Assembly (NCBI GenBank): GCA_031769625.1
Contig: JAUIMM010000016.1
Coordinates: forward strand, 18,620,566-18,684,565
Origin: Taudactylus pleione
Taxonomy: Eukaryota; Chordata; Amphibia; Anura; Myobatrachidae
DNA: 64,000 nucleotides
Direction: 5' to 3'
Position 1 is the first letter of the stretch; each line of letters begins with the position of its first letter. This document shows positions 63,951 through 64,000 of the stretch, one piece after another. The position numbers and the translations under genes are program-made. Under the pieces are notes generated by a model. It saw only the letters and a program-made list of their open reading frames with translations. It was not told where the DNA came from and made no database searches.

Positions 63951-64000
63951 GAGTGCCGAGAAACATTGAAACAGCAGAGGGGGACCTGCTGAGAACCCCT

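Larger units (their letters stand above)
3851..64000 (+). repeat. 62-bp GC-rich satellite array, about 970 monomers, open at right edge
   Basis: A 62-bp monomer repeats head to tail without interruption for over 60 kb. A copy identical to the consensus is 5111-5172. Composition is A19 C17 G21 T5, with CpGs at ggCGgcCGgagCGcCGac. Each monomer also holds an inverted repeat, CAGCAG-8 nt-CTGCTG. Monomer length is nearly constant; a recurrent 63-bp form carries 'gacaaaactttg' (first at about 6077). All monomers share one orientation and I see no foreign insertion. The unit is not a multiple of three, and one minus-strand TAG recurs every 186 bp in each frame, so the array is not coding. I do not recognise the family. 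Location (centromeric, pericentromeric, subtelomeric or interstitial) cannot be told from here. Confidence 0.98.

Noticed and set aside
3861..64000. CRISPR array
   Set aside because: The repeats abut directly with no unique spacers, variation is spread along the unit, and the flanking elements are eukaryotic.
3861..64000. Ribosomal DNA spacer enhancer repeats (60/81-bp type known from Xenopus)
   Set aside because: Unit length and G+C are superficially similar, but 60 kb without any rRNA sequence, and a flank of AT-rich mobile DNA, do not fit an rDNA spacer.
3861..64000. CENP-B box in the monomer
   Set aside because: I looked for TTCG....A..CGGG on both strands in the consensus and main variants and found no match. 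This does not exclude a centromeric role.
3861..64000. Telomeric or interstitial telomere repeats
   Set aside because: No TTAGGG tandem runs; the single 'ttagggg' per monomer on the minus strand is part of the 62-bp unit.
3861..64000. G-quadruplex-forming repeat
   Set aside because: Only one run of five Gs per 62 bp, so four runs span over 180 bases; an intramolecular quadruplex is unlikely.

Overview
The window has two parts: about 3.85 kb of ordinary-looking, AT-rich, repeat-littered eukaryotic DNA, and then about 60.1 kb of one tandem satellite that runs uninterrupted off the right edge. I find no convincing protein-coding gene, rRNA or tRNA. The left flank carries short inverted-repeat DNA transposons (MITE-like), a degenerate minisatellite, a TA microsatellite and a fragment resembling the 'ctgtgtggag...ccaaaaacat' repeat found in many fish and amphibian genomes. 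This suggests a vertebrate, most plausibly an amphibian or fish. The species assignment is inference from remembered repeat families, not from a search.

Layout. 1-793: unclassified DNA with two adjacent hAT-like ends. 794-1165: an inverted-repeat element ending in a G-tract. 1179-2034: unclassified, with a GC-richer patch at about 1381-1730. 2035-2092: TA microsatellite. 2190-2397: degenerate ~29-bp minisatellite. 2414-2783: fold-back element(s) with ends reading TTAGAGATG / CATCTCTAA, with one minisatellite unit stranded inside. 3398-3501: LINE/SINE-like fragment. 3523-3710: near-palindromic MITE. 3711-3850: AT-rich joint. 3851-64000: satellite.

The satellite monomer is 62 bp (example of the consensus: 5111-5172), always head to tail on the + strand, about 970 copies. 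Its composition is A19 C17 G21 T5, so it is 61% G+C, has four CpGs per monomer and is nearly free of T on the + strand. Because 62 is not a multiple of 3, three monomers (186 bp) are needed to return to frame, and the minus strand meets one TAG per 186 bp in each frame. The many 61-, 111- and 132-codon minus-strand ORFs are a by-product of this arithmetic and not genes.

Above the monomer level the array is a mosaic. Recurring modules of roughly a dozen marked monomers are repeated in long duplicated blocks at offsets of 248, 1,179, 1,426, 2,108, about 2,667, 3,164, 6,014, 8,680, 9,245 and 9,984 bp, often nested. Nearly all offsets are whole numbers of monomers plus a base or two contributed by a marked 63-bp variant. 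This is the pattern expected of repeated unequal exchange or replication-slippage expansion. Many recurrent point variants are CpG to TpG/CpA changes, suggesting germline methylation. The best candidate for something undescribed is this satellite: its nested duplication history, CpG density, strand asymmetry, and a CTCF-core-like motif in every monomer.
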